Positions 44,301 through 51,680 of a stretch of 64,000 nucleotides of DNA are shown here, piece after piece; the first letter of the stretch is position 1; each line of letters begins with the position of its first letter. Made by a program: the position numbers and the translations under genes. Under the pieces are notes generated by a model that saw only the letters and a list, made by a program, of their open reading frames with translations, was not told the DNA's origin and ran no database searches. Source of the stretch: Nephrocerus scutellatus (taxonomy: Eukaryota > Arthropoda > Insecta > Diptera > Pipunculidae); assembly GCA_947095585.1 (NCBI GenBank), contig OX352763.1:118461908-118525907 (forward strand), in the 5' to 3' direction.

Positions 44301-46463
44301 ATGGTAGTCTTATGGAGTGCGAAAACTGGAGAGGTTGCTTTCTCCCTGCAGTTGCAAAAGTAATAGCCAAAGTAGTACTTGAGCGTATTAAGGAACATCT
44401 GGAAGATACAGTCGATGCCGAACAAGCAGGTTTCCGCACTGGATCCTCCTGTGTAGACCACATAAACACCCTGCGGATCATTTTTGAACAGTACGTTGAA
44501 TTCCGATCACCACTGCGCCTGCTGTTCATCGATTTTGAGAAGGCGTTTGACTGTGTCAACAGACAGTTTATCTGGCTTGCCTTGCGCAGGAGAGGTATAC
44601 CCGATAAACTAATAGCTATTATTAAAGCAACCTATGACGGCTCTGAATGGCATGTGCTGCTTAGAGGAAAGCTGTCAGACGAATTCGAGATCCTAGTGGG
44701 GTACGACAAGGTTGCATTCTATCGCCGATACTTTTTTTGTTGGTAATTAGCGATGTACTTCACTCAGCTTTATCTACTGGAAACGGAGGAATTCGTTGGA
44801 CTCTTACATCTCAATTCAAACATCTGGTCTACGCTGACGACGTTTGTTTACTCTTACACAGGAGCTGCCCCAAATAGGACCGTGTTGTGATGCCGGTGGT
44901 GTGATTAGACCGAATTTTTCCGTCGATGAAAATTATCGCCATGTTACGGTCAATGGAATTCGCTATCGTGCCATGTTGGAGGACTATTTTTGGCCAGAAT
45001 TGGATTGACTTGATACGTGGTTCCAACAAGATTGTGCCACATGCTACACAGCTAGTCACACAACAATTGAAGTTCGGTAATGTTGTAATCTCTAGAAATG
45101 GTCCGGTCGAATGGCCATCTCGATCATGCGATTTAACGCCTTTTTCTTGAGGTAACGTTAAGACGTTCGTATATGCCAAGAATCACATAACGTTAGAGGA
45201 GCTCAATAGCAATATCGAACACGAAATTGGCTTTTAATCGCTGAAAATGTGCTCGCAGTAGTCATATGAATGAAATCGAATTCCATACTTATAACAAACA
45301 TGTATTCTACACTTGGAATACATTTCAGCTCGATATCTCAATTATACTGTGTTTTATTTAAATACAAAATTGTTATGTCCTTATTGAAAAATCCTTTACA
45401 AAGGAGAACCGAGAAACTGCGATAACTATGAAAATGTGGAAATTATTTTGTCCCCCTTACCACCTGCTTTTGAAACGCTCTGACGTTATAATAACCACCC
45501 AGTATACTTTTAAATTTTCGCTCTTCTTCCTTTGTCGTCGCACATCATGCAGATCATCCATTCTTCCATCCATACATACAAGCATCTATCTATCTACTCA
45601 ATCCATCCAAGCATCATCTTTCCATTTAATCCAGTCACCCAGTACAAACGGAACACGCAGTGTGTGTATATTTTGGGTTAATGAAAATCCCTCAAACTGG
45701 AGATGCACACACGAGCTGACTGAAACCGTTACCACCAATCGCTGCGTGTTGGCTTTTATGGAAGTTTGTACACCACATCAGCTTTTGCTTCCGGTTGCCA
45801 TCTGTGATGGTTGGAAGTGCACATCTGATGGAAATTTGAGAATAGTGGAGTGCGCCTTCAAAGTAATGCAGTCCTTTTACTATCTCGGGTCAATTGTAGC
45901 AGTCGATAACTACATGGAACCAAAAAAAAAGTCCTCATTAGCGTACTGATCTTGTCATATCTCCCATTGTCGCTTTCTTTAAGTCTGACAACCCCACTTC
46001 CACCCGTCATAACACAACTGCATAACACTCCGTTGCTTTGTTGTTTTGGACAAACGTATTTCTCACCACTTACGTGCCCTTAGCTTATCCAGTTCTGAGA
46101 ATTCCAAGCTTCTCGACAGCCTAACATTGACATGGAATTTTAATTGCAACAAAAACTCAACAATCAAAGTGACCCAGTTCCCCAGTTCCCCAGTTCACCC
46201 ACCGACTGTATACACCAGCAGTCGGTCATCAACATGTGAAACGCATCTTCTGTACTTACCGGAAAGTCAATGTTAGCTGAGCGTACACACGATAACCTTG
46301 AATTGCTTTCGGGTCGACGAAGACGATTCCACGCAAAATGGATGGATTCGATCCGGATAAAGTTATCTCACGCGTTGGCAAATACAAAGTAATCACACAG
46401 TTGGGTGAGGTTTTTTTGTATACGCGTTGCGTTCCGATGGATTCGTCGTCCTTCTGGCATTGC
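22443..46463 (-). CDS. Arrestin-family gene, 5'-partial, seven exons
   Basis: Arrestins bind phosphorylated, active G-protein-coupled receptors at the plasma membrane and stop or redirect signalling. The seven exons give one frame of 776 codons plus TGA, with GT-AG borders and matching phases throughout. Residues 13-186 carry the N-domain (RVYKKTSPN, YGREDEEVMGLRF, LVKRLGEGAHPF). Residues 366-520 or so carry the C-domain (VGLRASLDKAWYTHGE, IQHVDVCMFNNGKF, VSYYVKVKL, LPFALVH). Usual arrestins have about 360-470 residues, so this is roughly twice as long. The excess is a hinge insertion (187-365), a loop insertion and a long tail rich in Q, S and H. The first exon lies upstream and was not found. 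Inference: it may correspond to the fourth, divergent fly arrestin rather than to Arr1, Arr2 or kurtz. Confidence 0.9.
23794..23944 (-). CDS. Arrestin exon 6 (C-domain)
   Basis: 151 nt. The acceptor is ttcacttgcag and the donor is gtaatc. It encodes VCAIQHVDVCMFNNGKFKNV, then SPVDRTVPAGGTLNTTF and ILKPQR. It matches the VxQxxDVxLFxxGxF strand and the gate-loop region before the TVxPG-type turn. The intron before it is about 12.4 kb and holds SINEs, LINEs and minisatellites. Confidence 0.9.
24740..25790. repeat. CTCAAGACC-type minisatellite
   Basis: Highly degenerate repetition of (c)tcaagaccc with interspersed ctct and cact, in two blocks (24740-25087 and 25382-25790) split by a SINE. Unit length is roughly 10-18 bp. 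The reverse-complement motif gggtcttgag forms similar arrays at 49960-50225 and 51180-51395. Confidence 0.85.
25088..25381 (-). mobile_element. Full-length tRNA-derived SINE
   Basis: A 294-bp element on the minus strand. Its head, gtgggcgccgtggctcagtgg (25381 downward), carries an A box (TGGCTCAGTGG; 25361-25371) and a B box (GGTTCGAATGCC; 25318-25329) in tRNA spacing. The body is unrelated to tRNA, and the 3' end is a gcgccgaat(att)n tail at 25088-25110. It is flanked by taagaccccactcaa on both sides (25073-25087 and 25382-25396), a 15-bp duplication. Because the target is itself a repeat, that identity is slightly less decisive. No coding capacity; mobilised by a LINE in trans. Confidence 0.88.
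25800..26110. repeat. Degenerate tandem repeat of about 90 bp
   Basis: Three diverged units share gtgatgaatagtgctggat / gagatgaatagtggtggta / gagatgaaaagtgatggta and a following agtgt-ttcta or gtgtctattcta segment. No coding frame. Confidence 0.55.
26176..26930. other. Intronic sequence, no gene recognised
   Basis: Inside the largest arrestin intron. The 103-residue open frame at 26504-26815 is AT-rich and has no domain. Confidence 0.5.
26931..27013 (-). mobile_element. SINE body fragment
   Basis: ttgcacacaaatggaagg, then ctaacggcgaattgagaagct, match the SINE at 25170-25235. Both ends of the element are missing. Confidence 0.7.
27020..27180. repeat. acataacagtg microsatellite
   Basis: About twelve copies of an 11-bp unit (acagtgacata) with small variations, immediately next to the SINE fragment. 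Confidence 0.85.
27181..29320. other. Intronic sequence, no gene recognised
   Basis: Open frames at 27506-27748, 28218-28475 and 28837-29028 have no recognisable signature. The 28830-29250 stretch has a higher GC content and could be an old element, but no motif supports a name. Confidence 0.4.
29322..29432 (+). mobile_element. SINE head (tRNA-like promoter region)
   Basis: gtgggcgccgtggctcagtg, then ggaggttcgtggttccaatcc, are the A-box and B-box region of the same SINE family. It continues to tatttttcacggtgtctcac and then loses similarity. It lacks the 3' half and the att tail, so it is a 3'-truncated or rearranged copy. Confidence 0.8.
29640..31480 (-). mobile_element. LOA-like LINE, longest RT to RNase H copy
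   Basis: Read from 31480 downward, the motifs run in order. RT block A is TFATFVDIEEANNNVHIYGI. Block B is RGTPHGGVMSPLLWLLVINK. Block C is KAIAYADDVGQ. The thumb is MVLFTIKSKIPNFFLPKLNG, then YLGLIVDRKLSLKSNI. RNase H is LTLFPDGSKIRNVVGGGVFS (DGS kept), then FQAEIPAI (Glu kept) and VWVLGHSDINEG. A C-terminal zinc-knuckle-like region at 29890-29650 reads as C-NC-D, HYIC. Frameshifts separate most blocks. The endonuclease and ORF1 are missing, so it is a 5'-truncated, dead copy. Confidence 0.85.
31481..32680. other. Intronic sequence, no gene recognised
   Basis: Includes a gtgtgtgtggtgtgggtg microsatellite-like patch near 31918. No coding signature on either strand. Confidence 0.5.
32683..33130 (+). 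repeat. Roughly 150-bp satellite, three tandem units
   Basis: Units begin near 32683, 32844 and 32991 with catcacgc(c/a)taagccactgg or a close variant. They continue with atattcacaccatatgtt-type sequence, g(g/c)tccgataagttcatgtt, ataggtggcgttggagt and tttacgaaaatgtgg. A single inverted relative lies at 17425-17578. Confidence 0.85.
33395..34515 (+). mobile_element. LOA-like LINE, thumb to 3' end
   Basis: RT thumb: TAVVRPIQLYGVSVWWPALE, then RAACMLISGSLRSTPICALE. RNase H: KTAKFFTIGSKLNGRVGAGV, where the catalytic D of DGS is G. The linker is TSLARRSKTLHLLPERAEVE in a shifted frame. A C-terminal zinc-binding region follows near 34210-34270 (DFCRSCVDEKLEET, then LLCFLA). The end is KYLGKRLMNNTSVLENGKV and a stop, then an untranslated stretch. 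The same 3' end occurs at 1340-1592 on the minus strand. Confidence 0.85.
34670..35035 (-). mobile_element. LINE family A fragment, N-terminal RT
   Basis: Read from 34990 downward, broken frames give GTNHCGFLP, QINN-SAFHP and QTSKTHMIA. In one frame DFKDAYDSLAS is RT block A with its catalytic Asp. It overlaps the family A piece at 9700-10200 (QCGFIPGKSTA). Confidence 0.65.
35043..35069 (-). mobile_element. Poly(A) tail of the adjoining minus-strand LINE
   Basis: Two T-runs (10 and 14 bases, split by aa) on the plus strand are an A tail on the minus strand. They sit about 200 bp beyond the RNase H-zinc-knuckle frame at 35239-35844, where its 3' end would be expected. Confidence 0.6.
35239..35850 (-). 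mobile_element. R1/LOA-type LINE, RNase H end and C-terminus
   Basis: A 201-codon frame without a stop. It holds MTASQAAIKALSS (third RNase H Asp replaced by A), RVKLGWVPGHRGIAGNEAAD (the GHxGxxGNExAD block) and LVSFLTGHCGLRYHLSKMG. It ends with ECRFCAEDEESSEHVLCDCP, a CCHC knuckle. No upstream RT is attached. It is the longest intact retrotransposon frame in the window, so this insertion is younger than most. A related fragment lies at 63127-63385. Confidence 0.9.
35851..36394. other. Intronic sequence, no gene recognised
   Basis: Lies between the RNase H fragment and arrestin exon 5. No domain was seen in its short frames. Confidence 0.5.
36395..36565 (-). CDS. Arrestin exon 5 (C-domain start)
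   Basis: 171 nt, 57 codons. The acceptor is ctctacaacag and the donor is gtgagt. It encodes VDKPFLLQDGRVGLRASLDK, then AWYTHGEDVCVTVNIRNDSR and KTVRKVR. It aligns with the LxASLDKxxYxHGExIxVxV block and the NxSxKxVKKI strand of arrestins, gap-free. The 131-bp intron before it (36566-36696) is short compared with the other introns. A second acceptor or donor within it would change only the hinge. Confidence 0.92.
36697..37283 (-). CDS. Arrestin exon 4 (end of N-domain plus hinge insert)
   Basis: 587 nt. The acceptor is cccattttag and the donor is gtaagc, so the next exon begins in phase 0. The first 28 codons finish the N-domain (DKTDEKFHRRASVKMGVRVI, then YRAD). The Arg that forms the polar core in vertebrate arrestins (V-R-L) is Lys here (V-K-M). 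About 165 codons follow with no arrestin counterpart. They are rich in T, S, A, P and Q, then turn basic (KPRKSERGESFPKLRLSPKS; RFSGRFGRSKSEIEK) before joining exon 5. Spliced arrestins have only about 15 residues at this hinge. Confidence 0.85.
37600..38760 (+). mobile_element. Jockey-type LINE, RT domain
   Basis: It encodes LITAEVVKQLPSKGFVKLLR, NVWKVADVIMIPIPGKVSSY (RT0-1: WKxAxVIxIPKPGK), then VHRITTEIERAKEGKKVCSA and QPFDKVMHAVLLSKLKVYLP. GPRTSSLYFLY-type residues follow in a shifted frame, and WRIKLNSSKSIHIGFKNKTI comes later. The order matches Jockey-clade RTs. At least three frameshifts and stops are present, and the YADD box is gone. It lies in the intron between exons 3 and 4, antisense to the gene. 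Confidence 0.85.
38765..39850 (+). mobile_element. Second LINE, Jockey/CR1-type RT
   Basis: SAGPDGIPAIVFKRC opens RT. METLINRNLMQYLESREILS, then QYRFRWQRSTGDLMAYLTEK, form the fingers. MSPTLFLIFINDLLCATSNP, then HSFAEDSTIS, form blocks B and C, with FAED instead of the usual F-A-D-D. MLGMCVNNKLRWNDHIFAIA is the thumb. It is a different family from the one at 37600 but the same as the fragment at 59600-60040. Frameshifts between blocks show it is dead. Confidence 0.85.
40060..40207 (-). CDS. Arrestin exon 3 (N-domain)
   Basis: 148 nt. The acceptor is tacttgcag and the donor is gtgagt, in phase with both neighbours. It encodes DALVKRLGEGAHPFTLTLTP, then PPSVQLVPAKRYYGAPIGTS and YDVRCFI. It aligns with the LxKKLGxxAxPF block and the P-SVxLQ strand of arrestins, followed by the GxxYxVKxF strand. 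Confidence 0.92.
40208..42130. other. Intronic sequence, no gene recognised
   Basis: Part of the intron between arrestin exons 2 and 3. Open frames at 40625-40825 and 40822-41076 lack domains. Confidence 0.5.
42131..42940 (-). mobile_element. SINE split by a LINE insertion
   Basis: The SINE 3' end (att-type tail and tttggcgcg) is at 42131-42159. The rest (gacaaaccgttgtgg, tgcacacaaatgaaaggga, ttactctcggacgttt) is at 42811-42940. The 10-bp atttggcgcg appears on both sides of the LINE C insert (42150-42159 and 42811-42820). The SINE itself is truncated before its tRNA-like head. Confidence 0.85.
42160..42810 (+). mobile_element. LINE family C, 5'-truncated insertion
   Basis: 651 bp. It begins inside the coding region (VNIAGQPVERVESFRYLGSI), then encodes STEGGTEQGIVN, LRLFRSNVESVLLYGCSTWK, RLQTFVNRCLRNILRIFWP and GQIPIGTTIQRRKWQWIGHT. 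The 3' end is ggatataggacataacaaaacaaaaa, which defines this family's 3' end and A-rich tail. It is flanked by a 10-bp duplication of SINE sequence. Confidence 0.9.
43101..43221 (-). CDS. Arrestin exon 2 (finger loop)
   Basis: 121 nt. The acceptor is ttttacacag, the first base completes Arg, then come 40 codons, and the donor is gtaata. It encodes YGREDEEVMGLRFCNEAIMS, then HQIWPRNVEPGKESLSPLQ. The YGRED-E-GL-F motif is the arrestin finger loop that enters the receptor core, and it is the clearest family signature in the gene. The intron to the previous exon (43222-46259) contains an interrupted mariner-type transposase and LINE C pieces. Confidence 0.93.
43385..43720 (+). mobile_element. Mariner-type transposase, N-terminal part
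   Basis: It encodes NIAAVSASGRNEPNQSIPRR, then SQELGISQSTLWRILRKDLS and LNPDKIKLTQGLKRLDHLKR. This is the helix-turn-helix region of an IS630-Tc1-mariner transposase (SIPRRSQELG-L-YGTLWRIL type). The frame ends at a stop near 43701, but the homologous FANKQN-type residues continue for a few codons. Its C-terminal half resumes at 44875, beyond a LINE C copy. Confidence 0.85.
43960..44870 (+). mobile_element. LINE family C, 5' end to YADD box
   Basis: It encodes KIGFWNVRTLLDHQRADR at the endonuclease N-terminus. It then jumps over the rest of the endonuclease (internal deletion) to VINALKNNKSVGLDGSLMEC, then VIAKVVLERIKEHLEDTVDA, EQAGFRTGSSCVDHINTLRI, LLFIDFEKAFDCVNRQFIWL and KATYDGSEWHVLLRGKLSDE. 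It ends near the YADD region (HLVYADDVCLL). One base is missing in GVRQGC, which breaks the frame. A 21-bp repeat (caccaaagagctgacaggtg twice) lies at 44086-44126. Confidence 0.85.
44875..45240 (+). mobile_element. Mariner-type transposase, C-terminal part
   Basis: It encodes DENYRHVTVNGIRYRAMLED and TWFQQDCATCYTAS (second catalytic Asp in QQD), then RNGPVEWPSRSCDLTPF (third catalytic region) and a degenerate helical end. It lies in the same orientation as the part at 43385, so the pair is one transposase split by LINE C or by deletion. About 60-80 residues between the halves are missing. Confidence 0.85.
45830..45945 (+). mobile_element. LINE family A, short internal fragment
   Basis: CAFKVMQSFYYLGSIVAVDN, then YMEPK, parallels the family A block EVWQSFNYPGSTVAADNSME at 5.6 kb. 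The remainder is missing. Confidence 0.6.
46260..46463 (-). CDS. Arrestin exon 1 of those seen (N-domain start)
   Basis: 204 nt. The acceptor is ttctttcag at 46464 and the donor gtaagt begins at 46259. One base completes the codon of an upstream exon, then 67 codons, then cg of an Arg codon finished by the next exon. It encodes QRVYKKTSPNCVITLYLPTR, then VFVDPKAIQGYRVYAQLTLT. This aligns with the first beta-strands of arrestin: the two phosphate-sensing lysines (KK) are kept. The usual RD of the first polar-core acidic site reads RE. An open frame continues upstream through the acceptor, but those residues are intronic. Confidence 0.9.
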
Positions 46464-47010
46464 CTGAAAGAAACAAGAAGACAAACAAAACGAATTAAAT
46501 TCAATTCCGTTTACACAGCAATTTAATGATTCGGTTTATATACGATGGTGTAACTGTGTTGGGAGCAAAAGGCGGGAGCAACGAGCACTCTTGTCGTTTC
46601 AATTTGGTTGCGGCCATTACGCAGAAATGGTATCCGCAGCAAATTAATTAAGAAGCCTCTTACTCATTTGGTTGGACGGATATATTCCGCTCTCAGTCGG
46701 TCAGATGTTTGCCATTATTGCAGTTACAAATAATTAATCGAGAATATGGAACCTTGGAAAAGCAAGCGGTAGCAAGTGTGCGGTGTTTCCCAAGCCAAAT
46801 ATTTGCTTATATTTCAAGGGGTTTGCACCACCCTTGTAGTGCCTAGACTCAGCTTGGAAATATTGGGTTGGAAGTGTAAAAGAAAGTATTGTGGTGGTTG
46901 GTGGAGTTGAAAGTTCACACCAGAGCACTCACAAACTAGAAATATTGTACTCATCTTCCACATTGTTGTTGGCTCTACATTCCGATTACTTCCTACATTA
47001 ACTTAACCGT
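46464..47010. other. No gene recognised; upstream of arrestin exon 1
   Basis: Would be intron or upstream region of the arrestin on the minus strand. I looked for an initiating exon with a donor in the right phase (ending with two bases of a codon) and could not identify one. Confidence 0.4.
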
Positions 47011-47014
47011 AAAT

Positions 47015-47772
47015 GTTGTTGTTGTTGTTGTAGCATCTTCAGGCCTGAAATGAGATCATTATTCGTAGAGTGGGACGAACCCTGCTTTCCTAGCTTTCGC
47101 CATTAAGCATGCTCTTGAACTATTCCCATTTGGCGGTCATCTCTTCGATAGTTAACCATAGGTCCCAGAACGAGCTGGGTCCTCAACCACAGTTGTTCTC
47201 AGACCGGTTAACCTTACGGCCAAACCTGGTCTGTGGGCACGGACAACTTCCGCGGTACCAACGCGACCTTGGTGAGGTCTGACATCAAGTGTACAAAATG
47301 AGCTACTAAATACATAAGGTTATTCTAAGTAGTACTAACAACTAACACACTTCAGGTCGCAAAGTACGAAGACATTGCCCATAAAGTGCATACTCTAAGT
47401 ACACGCGGCCCTTATTAATATCCCGTGGTAAAGCCCAGCACCCAAACCATGAATAGGTTAAGACGCAATTGGAACCCCCACAGGGATGAAATCAGGTACT
47501 AGGGATAATGCGAGCTTTATAGCTCTAAAGCATATGGCACCAAACCGACCGAAGTTTTGCCAAGGTTATCCGGGTTTCCCTGGGCAGCTTTTCGATGTTA
47601 TTTATGGTGGGGTGGTGAGCCAGGACCCTATTAACCTTGCTTGAGGAGACTGCGGCCTGAGGCTGAACGGACAGTGGCGGGATTCCAGGTGTCCGGTATG
47701 ATATGATGTCGTAACTGGGTGTACGGGACTGTGGCCACTTAACAAGGACCATTGAGTGTCACTTAAAAATGT
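47015..47772 (-). mobile_element. Jockey/CR1-type LINE, C-terminus and (CAA)n tail
   Basis: The plus strand has (gtt)n at 47015-47030, an (aac)n tail on the minus strand. Upstream of it on the minus strand, LPRETRITLAKLRSVWCHML (47590-47525) matches the LPRxTRxTLAQLRSGxCxxL block near the end of Jockey-type polyproteins. A degraded zinc-knuckle region follows. The untranslated part from about 47290 to 47070 is shared with the insert at 12961-13498. Confidence 0.75.
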
Positions 47773-47884
47773 CATCCAGATGGGGGGGGCGTAGTTAATA
47801 ATTGAGCAGCCAATTTATTTATACGTCGTCACATTTGTCCTTATCTAATCTAAGAACCCGAATTTGAAGAAGTGCATCCTTTAA

Positions 47885-48415
47885 ATTAACTATCTCGGGT
47901 CAACTGTAGCAGCCGATAACAGCATGGAAGCAGAAATACGCGCACGGTTGCTTAAAGCCAACAAAGCCAACTATAGTCTGTCAAGACTCTTCAAAGCCAG
48001 GAACTTAACCAAAACATCCAACCTGCTGATATATAAGACAATGGTCATACCAGTACTTACATATGGATCCGAGACTTGGGTGCTTGAATTGTTGGCCCCG
48101 TATGTGAGAAAGGACCATTCCGGAGACTCTATAATGATGAGATCTACGAGCGTTACCGCCATTTCGACATCGTGAAGAGAATTAAGCTCGGTAGGCTCCG
48201 GTGGGCAGGACACCTATCTCGGATGATCCTGCTCGGAAAGTACTTTGCGGTAGGATTTATGGAACATGACAGTGAGGCCGGCCAAGCCTACGCTGGAAGG
48301 ATGGCGTATACCAGGACGCCCATAGTTTAGGGATGCCAAACTGGATGACATCGGCTCGAAATCGGGACTTTTTGCGGGAGGCCAGGACCGGACCCCGGTT
48401 GTAGAGCCAAATATG
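47885..48415 (+). mobile_element. LINE family A, 3' end with tail
   Basis: It encodes IRARLLKANKANYSLSRLFK, NLLIYKTMVIPVLTYGSETW and then, with frame breaks, RGRP-type residues. The 3' end is gactttttgcgggaggccag, gttgtagagccaaatatgat and gatg. This is the most complete 3' end of family A in the window and serves as its reference. Confidence 0.85.
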
Positions 48416-49930
48416 ATGATCGCTCCTCAGGTCTGCCTTGGTCAGACCGCAAACTTTTCACTCCACCCTCGTCTATCAATGCACAGATATTATTTATTAG
48501 ACGGCTGCAGCAAATAAAAACGCTATAGTGTGCAACGTTACATAAGCTATTTCTGGAATAGACCGAAAAAAACCATAATTTACTTTGCAAACGTTCAGGC
48601 TAAAGAAAAAATCGATAGCGATGCGTAGATTGAGTAGTTTTTTCAGTTTTATCAGGGGTGTAACCCCTATGAATGAAAAAATCTATCGCACTATCGCGAG
48701 CCGAGCGCTAACCAATTATTTTAAAACAAGTCCCATCAAATGTTGACTGGTAGAAGCCGAGATATGCGACACGACAAACGTACACGCGTACAAACGTACA
48801 AATTTCATGTCCTCTCATTATAATAATAATCATACAATGGCTAATAAGAATAACCATACAATTTCTAGTCGATTGTCATTGAGGAGTATGCTGTTTTGTA
48901 TTTCATTTCCATAAGGCAAGCAGGCAATCACAATGCTTCCCACCCAAGTGGCACATAAAGGACGTAATTCAATTTCAGTGTTCAAAACCATTTTTAATTC
49001 ACACTGCGATGAATTTTTTCTAAAAAACTTTCTAGTCGAGATTGGCCATGGAAAATACAGGCAATATTTGCGGCCAATGTTTTCATTCCCCCGGCCTGTC
49101 CAAATTCAAAATTAAAAGGAAAAATGTGTTGCACTTTGCCCACTCTCTTGTAAGGTTACGAGTACAAGGTTGTAGTCAAACGACTCTTACTCTCAAGTAA
49201 AAGTGAAAACCCCCCACCAACATTGGCCAACAACTTTCCCAAAGTTTTCGGATGATGCAACAACAATAATTAATCATCGAACTGCCAGCAGGAGCAAACT
49301 TATTATTCTTTTATCAAATTTCAAATCTAAAAAAAAGAGGGAAACAGAAATTCCGAATAGCAGAGAGGTTACCATGGAACGCAAAAAAAAGTGAAAAAAA
49401 CTTGTACTTTTCTTCCTTTTAATGGAAAAGAAACATTGATTTTTCTCGAAAAGTTCTCCCCTTCTGCAATCGCTATCCCAATACAACACAACACATGCAC
49501 TTCGGGTCTCCTTGAAGTTTCAGTTCAAACTTAAGCAAGGAACAAGTTGCAAAGAAAAGCATTTTCTTCCTTTGTAACGTCCAGGCAAATTTATTCCATG
49601 GCAGGACATAGTTACGAGTATCTATTTCAAGATTAGTTGCGTCCGGATGGAAGTATTTTTCTTTGCGAAGCAGAGTACCTTTTCCTATAAATACTCTTCA
49701 GTGCAATACAATTTGTCTGTGTATGGAGTGCACTTTCGGCCGGTTGGCTTATTCATATGACTGACATGTCCCAAGTTATTAGTTTGGCTATTAACGCGCA
49801 CGAAGGGACGCGGAGGGAAGGATGATAATGCTACCGCTACAATGTCAAACGATTGAAATATCCAGAAGGAAGCCCGATTTCCGGTGTGATAAAGCACTCA
49901 AGAGACCGAAGTGCTAAAAATGAATCTAAA
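48416..49930. other. No gene recognised
   Basis: Non-coding sequence with an A-rich patch near 49320-49400. Short frames only. Confidence 0.5.
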
Positions 49931-49959
49931 GCTGTATATATAATAATATATTTGGATAG

Positions 49960-50225
49960 AGTGGTGGTTTTAAAGGATTTTGTGTGTGGTATTGAGGGGG
50001 TTGTAAGGGGGTCTTGAAGAGGTTCGAGAGAGGGGTTCTTTTGGGATCTATTGATAGTCTTGAGTGGGTCTTAAGAGGGCTCTTTAGGGGATTTTGAGAG
50101 GGTCTTGAGAGCAGTCTTAAGGGAGGTCTAAGAAGGATCCTGATGCTGTCCTGAGGGGGGTCTTGAAGAGGTCTCTATGGGGGTCAGGGTCTAAAGGAGG
50201 TTCTTGATGACGAGTTTAATGAAAT
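49960..50225. repeat. gggtcttgag minisatellite
   Basis: Diverged repetition of gggtcttgagagg-like units with runs of G. It is the reverse complement of the array at 24740-25790. Confidence 0.8.
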
Positions 50226-51175
50226 TTTGAAAGTGGCTTTGTGAAGGGAGCGTACCAGCGCTCACATAGTATTCAAGGTTAGATCGATTCTTTATTCCTA
50301 TAGTCCCGATTAATTGCATTCCTCATATTGCCTTCTGCATATGAACCGCAATTAAAATATTAAAGCATAAACACTCAACGAGTGAACGAACAAAAAAAAA
50401 AGTGTCTTATTACTTTGTTTGGCACACTCCATGCCTGAGCATGACAGCATACAATGTAATGAGAGTACGATCGGCGGTCGTTTGCCTATGAAAACAAAAT
50501 GCACAGAAAACATTGTAGCCAAGCGAGCGCTGATCATAAAAAAAAGAAAATAACGTTCCGTCACCTACCATTGCTGTGCACGGCGCTGACCGTGAGCATG
50601 TAATAGAATTATAAACAAAAATAGGTCACTTGCCAGCGCTGGTAAATATGTCACATCAGCAATATAGGCAAGCGATCTACAGCAATTAAGAATGTTCGGT
50701 ATATTGGTATGCAATAATGCCAAAATGCTGAACAGCACAATTTAGAGTATTTGTTCGGCAAATCGATCTAAGCTAGAATGCATATGTATACATTTTATAT
50801 ATTCTTATATGTTTTTGAGTCTTCTGAATCCTATAAATAAGCAAGAAAATTACAATAAAGATCAATTCCAAATAGGACGTCAAACCGATACCACCGGTGT
50901 TTTTTTTAGGCTTGAGAGCCTTAAACTCTAAAAGGTATTAGTAAGATCCACTCTATTGGAATCCCACCTTGAGTGCAGGAAAATGCCAAAGGTTCAAGTC
51001 GTAGGCGTAATGGCCAAGACTAGTGGAAACAAGTGGTAGAACATCGGAGCTCATCTGAACAATACACAAGATATCACATGGCGATCATGCCATGTAACAA
51101 TTTGGTTATTAGCGTTATCCAGTGCAAGCGGCATCTATTACATGGCGATCCTGCCAGAATAGATCACATCCATTA
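50226..51175. other. No gene recognised
   Basis: AT-rich non-coding sequence. No domain in its frames. Confidence 0.5.
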
Positions 51176-51179
51176 ATTT

Positions 51180-51400
51180 GGGCCTTCAGGAGGTTTTGAG
51201 AAGGGTCGTGAGAGAGTATTGAGTGGGGTCTTAAGGTGGGTTCAGACTGGGGTCTTGAGGGGATTTCGGGTGGTTTTGAGAAAGTCTGAAGGGCGTCTTT
51301 TTGGGGGTTGTTCGGGGGTATTTCTGAGGTCCTTTTGGAGTCTTTTGGGATCTTTTTGAGAAATTTTATGGTTCTATTTGGGGTCTTTTGAATGTCTCCA
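51180..51400. repeat. gggtcttgag / tctttttggg minisatellite
   Basis: A second, more degenerate array of the same unit, drifting into tcttttgggatctttttgag-type repeats at its right end. The frame across it on the minus strand (51115-51420) is a by-product. Confidence 0.75.
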
Positions 51401-51648
51401 TATTCCCATCCCATCTCCATATAATTTAAATTACATATATTGGACTAAAAACAAAATGTCGTAAATGACGACATTTTAAAGGAAGCAAAAAGAATCCTTG
51501 TCAACGTTATGGGCCTTTTTTGAATCTTGCATCTGTGGGCAACTTTTTAATCCTAAGAATTTGGCAAACTTGTGGTGAAAGATAAGATTTTTGGGAGCAA
51601 AAAATTCAGTCTCTCCACCGCGTATGAACAAAACATAGAATGTTACAA

Positions 51649-51651
<3 letters not shown>

Positions 51652-51680
<29 letters not shown>
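51652..51680. repeat. (GA)n microsatellite
   Basis: Uninterrupted gagagaga run of about 28 bases. Confidence 0.95.

Noticed and set aside
45428..45949. A 173-residue open frame
   Set aside because: Low-complexity tac/atc-rich sequence whose end is LINE A remnant; no domain and no splice context.
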